DNA from: Moesziomyces globuligerus
Taxonomy: Eukaryota; Basidiomycota; Ustilaginomycetes; Ustilaginales; Ustilaginaceae
NCBI GenBank assembly: GCA_030849465.1
Contig: JARVLF010000011.1
Location: 186,001-250,000, forward strand
Direction: 5' to 3'
DNA: 64,000 bases
The position numbers and the translations under genes are program-made. The notes below the pieces were generated by a model. It was given only the letters and a program-made list of their open reading frames with translations, ran no database searches and was not told where the DNA came from. Of this stretch, positions 62,901-64,000 are shown in pieces; within the stretch, counting starts at the first letter, position 1, and each line of letters begins with the position of its first letter.

Positions 62901-64000
62901 TCGGCGAGGCCGTAGATGAGCTGCTCGTAGGCGCGCCGGGCGAGGCGGCCGCGGATCTGCGCCTGGAGCCCCACGACGCCGGCCTCGTGCTGGTCGAGCG
63001 CCTTGATGCTGCTGAAGAACTGTCGGCGGTAGAGCGCTCCGCGGGCGCACGCCTGGAAGCGTTGGATGGCGCGCGCATTGTCGGCGTCGTGCACGCGCTT
63101 GACGCGCTCGACGTGGGTCTGGCGGGCGAGCTTGGCGCGGACGGCAGCCTGGAGGCCGACAAAGGTGCGCGTGCTCGTGTGGAGCGCCGCGTGCTTGCGG
63201 TGGTACTGGCGACGGGCGAGCAAGCCGCGGATCTGGGCCTGGAGGATGGGAGCCCAGCGCGAGACGATGCGGTCCTCCTCGGCGCGCCGTTGGCGTTCGG
63301 CCTCCGCTGCTGCGGCAGCCGCCGCCGCCGCGGCGAGCCTGGCCTCCTCCTCTCTGCGACGGATGATCTCGACCTGCACGCGATCTGCAAAGCGGATGCG
63401 GGCGACGAATGCGCGCGCAGCGGTCTGGAGCGCGAGCACGGCATCGATGTTTTCGAGGAGTTGGCGGTCGATGCGTTCCTGCTCCGTCTCTGGCTCTGGC
63501 TCTGGCTCCATGTTCATCTCCTTTGCGAGCGCCTTGCCCACGCCTCCGAAGGAGGGCATGGCGACGCCCGAGGCGTCGAGGCCCTTCTGGGTCTTCTGGA
63601 GCTGGTCGTCTGTGAATTCGAGCTTGCCGATGAGGTTGCCGACCTTGAGCGCGCGGCCCTGGCGGGCGAGGACGTGGCTGAGGGCGTGGATGCAGTAGAC
63701 GATCTTGGGGAAGTTTTTCTTCTCGTAGAGGTCGGTGAGCTCGAACTGGAAGAAGTGCGGGAGGCCGACCTTGTTGATGAAGGCGAAAAAGTAGTTGATG
63801 TTGTCCGTGTGGCGGTACTGGAGCTTGGGATGGACAAAGATGCGCGGGACGCAATCGGGCTCAAAGGTCTTTGCGAGCTTTGCGAGGAAGATGCCGTCGC
63901 GCATTTCGTTTTCCATTTCGACGACGTGGCCGAGGTGTTCGCCGACGTGGAGCTCCATCCACTCCTTGGCCTCGCCGCAGTGGCAGAGGTACTCGTAGGC
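59909..64000 (-). CDS. IQG1: IQGAP-family protein (IQG1/Rng2), 5' end beyond the window
   Basis: Actomyosin-ring scaffold for cytokinesis and polarity that binds actin, calmodulin and myosin light chain, and Rho-family GTPases. The frame enters from the right edge; 1363 residues are present and only the extreme N-terminus is missing. Residues 1-115 are a calponin-homology domain (AYEYLCHCGEAKEW, RDGIFLAKLAKTFEPD, NINYFFAFINKVGLPHFFQF). About residues 190-540 hold some eleven IQ-type motifs of the form Q-x-x-x-R-x-x-x-x-R (QAQIRGLLARRQYHRK, QAAIRGMLVRQEY and others). A RasGAP-like domain covers about 700-1010 (VAFNEALADPMARTIFIRHL, VGHLVYYRYLNPAIVAPE), with the Arg-finger position not conserved, as is usual for IQGAPs. 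The RasGAP C-terminal domain is near 1150-1300 (LKSLGDKKAYLEEQIGSYHS). No WW domain was seen, as in other fungi. Confidence 0.95.
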   Translation of the reverse strand, partial: AYEYLCHCGEAKEWMELHVGEHLGHVVEMENEMRDGIFLAKLAKTFEPDCVPRIFVHPKLQYRHTDNINYFFAFINKVGLPHFFQFELTDLYEKKNFPKIVYCIHALSHVLARQGRALKVGNLIGKLEFTDDQLQKTQKGLDASGVAMPSFGGVGKALAKEMNMEPEPEPETEQERIDRQLLENIDAVLALQTAARAFVARIRFADRVQVEIIRRREEEARLAAAAAAAAAAEAERQRRAEEDRIVSRWAPILQAQIRGLLARRQYHRKHAALHTSTRTFVGLQAAVRAKLARQTHVERVKRVHDADNARAIQRFQACARGALYRRQFFSSIKALDQHEAGVVGLQAQIRGRLARRAYEQLIYGLADSTEDVIKLQAACRSALAKQKLLGTIRGLRNSNEAVVQVQAQIRGMLARKDHVRMRSALQKVEVKAAVGGLQSFARAALARRKHQEQKKQLDFVTPDVVGIQAAIRGMLVRQEYAWWRNHLVQSEPVAVHLQSLIRGTLGRRRFFARLRHYHEHMDKVVKIQSLFRGRQQGEQYRSLTMGKNVPVATIKNFGHLLNDSDADFEDEIEVERLRKLVVQAIRESRTLESDVSELDTKIALLVKNKIGIEELIKAKNERGLLGQRDAAAAVQKRNSVLVAANDPFADHALDRASRRKFELYQELFYALQTRPEYLARLFARVGKIDMPDRDKRQVEKIVLTLFGYAQKAREEFLLLKLFQRCIDEELQLVGTVQDFIRGNAQFIKLVAQYNRGTRERAYLKSLLSPLVHEIMEQDGLDLETDPCAIYRATINQEEMETGQPSRRPLEVAFNEALADPMARTIFIRHLQSLRATTEAFLSAILGSTRKMPYGVRYIAREVFRALQAKFPHEPEEALIKVVGHLVYYRYLNPAIVAPEGYDVVESIVGPVQRKNLAEVSKMLTQIAVGRLFNDDNPYLQPLNEYVSHASERFTKWLHAVIDCTDAELQFSADEFLDHTVQQKPVIYISPNEIYSMHLLLAQQLEHLAPHADDPLRAILAELGAAPVSTTQELNSARDSEITFELVSRMATLADPEAETKALFVETKRLVLSLLKVQTGKTLVDVFVAPVTDREELQWEEIVSLEIAAERQRQRGQRPPGIPLYGGVVGARLEDVRRMNFGELKARTLENMLQLEALGKVSRANKYQDMLNAIAIDIRNKHRKRIQRANEKAAMHATLKSLGDKKAYLEEQIGSYHSYIDASMQTMQGGRKGKKRFVLPFSQQYFHLRSLKQNGGKVPKFGSYKYSAAKLLEKGVLVRIDGVARQVVEGVAVPETSLTVSSDQPGVFTVEVLNGPMAGRTTDLRIEDLLEAQFNNNTEMAILDAAAAVNVNLLVHLINKKFYA

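Noticed and set aside
62295..63854. 519-codon minus-strand frame within IQGAP
   Set aside because: It is a shifted frame of the IQ-repeat region, Pro/Arg/Ala-rich, with no motif. The overlapping frame has the CH domain and IQ motifs.

Overview
The window is a GC-rich, compact eukaryotic chromosome segment from a basidiomycete fungus, most likely a smut (Ustilaginales, Ustilago/Sporisorium/Pseudozyma group). The reasons are long and mostly intronless genes, short introns (53-93 nt) with GT-AG ends and CTGAC-like branch sites, CT-rich leaders, Ala/Gln/Ser-rich disordered tails and the set of orthologues. No rRNA or mitochondrial marker is present, so species cannot be fixed. No transposon, CRISPR array or prokaryotic element was seen.

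Layout, left to right: the N-terminus of a Zn2Cys6 regulator of the ERT1/AcuK type (cut by the left edge, minus); BMS1 ribosome-biogenesis GTPase (minus); an intron-containing tRNA gene with a GAA anticodon (minus); an SREBP-type bHLH membrane transcription factor (plus); a PSR1-like HAD phosphatase (minus); a SOK1/TCP11 protein (minus); a 4.7 kb gene-poor block with several short tandem repeats; a secreted Thr/Pro-rich protein (minus); a JMJD5/KDM8-like JmjC protein (minus); a DDHD phospholipase (plus); an alpha-arrestin with a repeated C-terminal motif (plus); YPD1 phosphotransfer protein (minus); a 2.4 kb block with only weak hints of a spliced gene; mitochondrial porin with one coding and one probable 5'-UTR intron (minus); IGO1/endosulfine (plus); a microsomal cytochrome P450 (plus); an intron-containing tRNA gene with an AAT anticodon (minus); an EBP1/PA2G4 family protein (plus); the SCC2/NIPBL cohesin loader, rebuilt here as three exons (minus); a large unrecognised protein in two exons (plus); and IQGAP, cut by the right edge (minus).

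These are mainly housekeeping and signalling genes, not a dedicated pathway cluster. Several act in nutrient and stress signalling (SREBP, PSR1, SOK1, YPD1, IGO1), while SCC2 and IQGAP act in chromosome cohesion and cytokinesis. Neighbours alternate between divergent pairs sharing 0.4-2.2 kb promoters and convergent pairs 0.25-0.9 kb apart. The points most worth follow-up are the two odd tRNA genes with identical trailers, the five-copy motif in the arrestin, the RQLL site in the SREBP luminal loop, the in-frame optional intron of SCC2, and the unrecognised 1345-residue protein.
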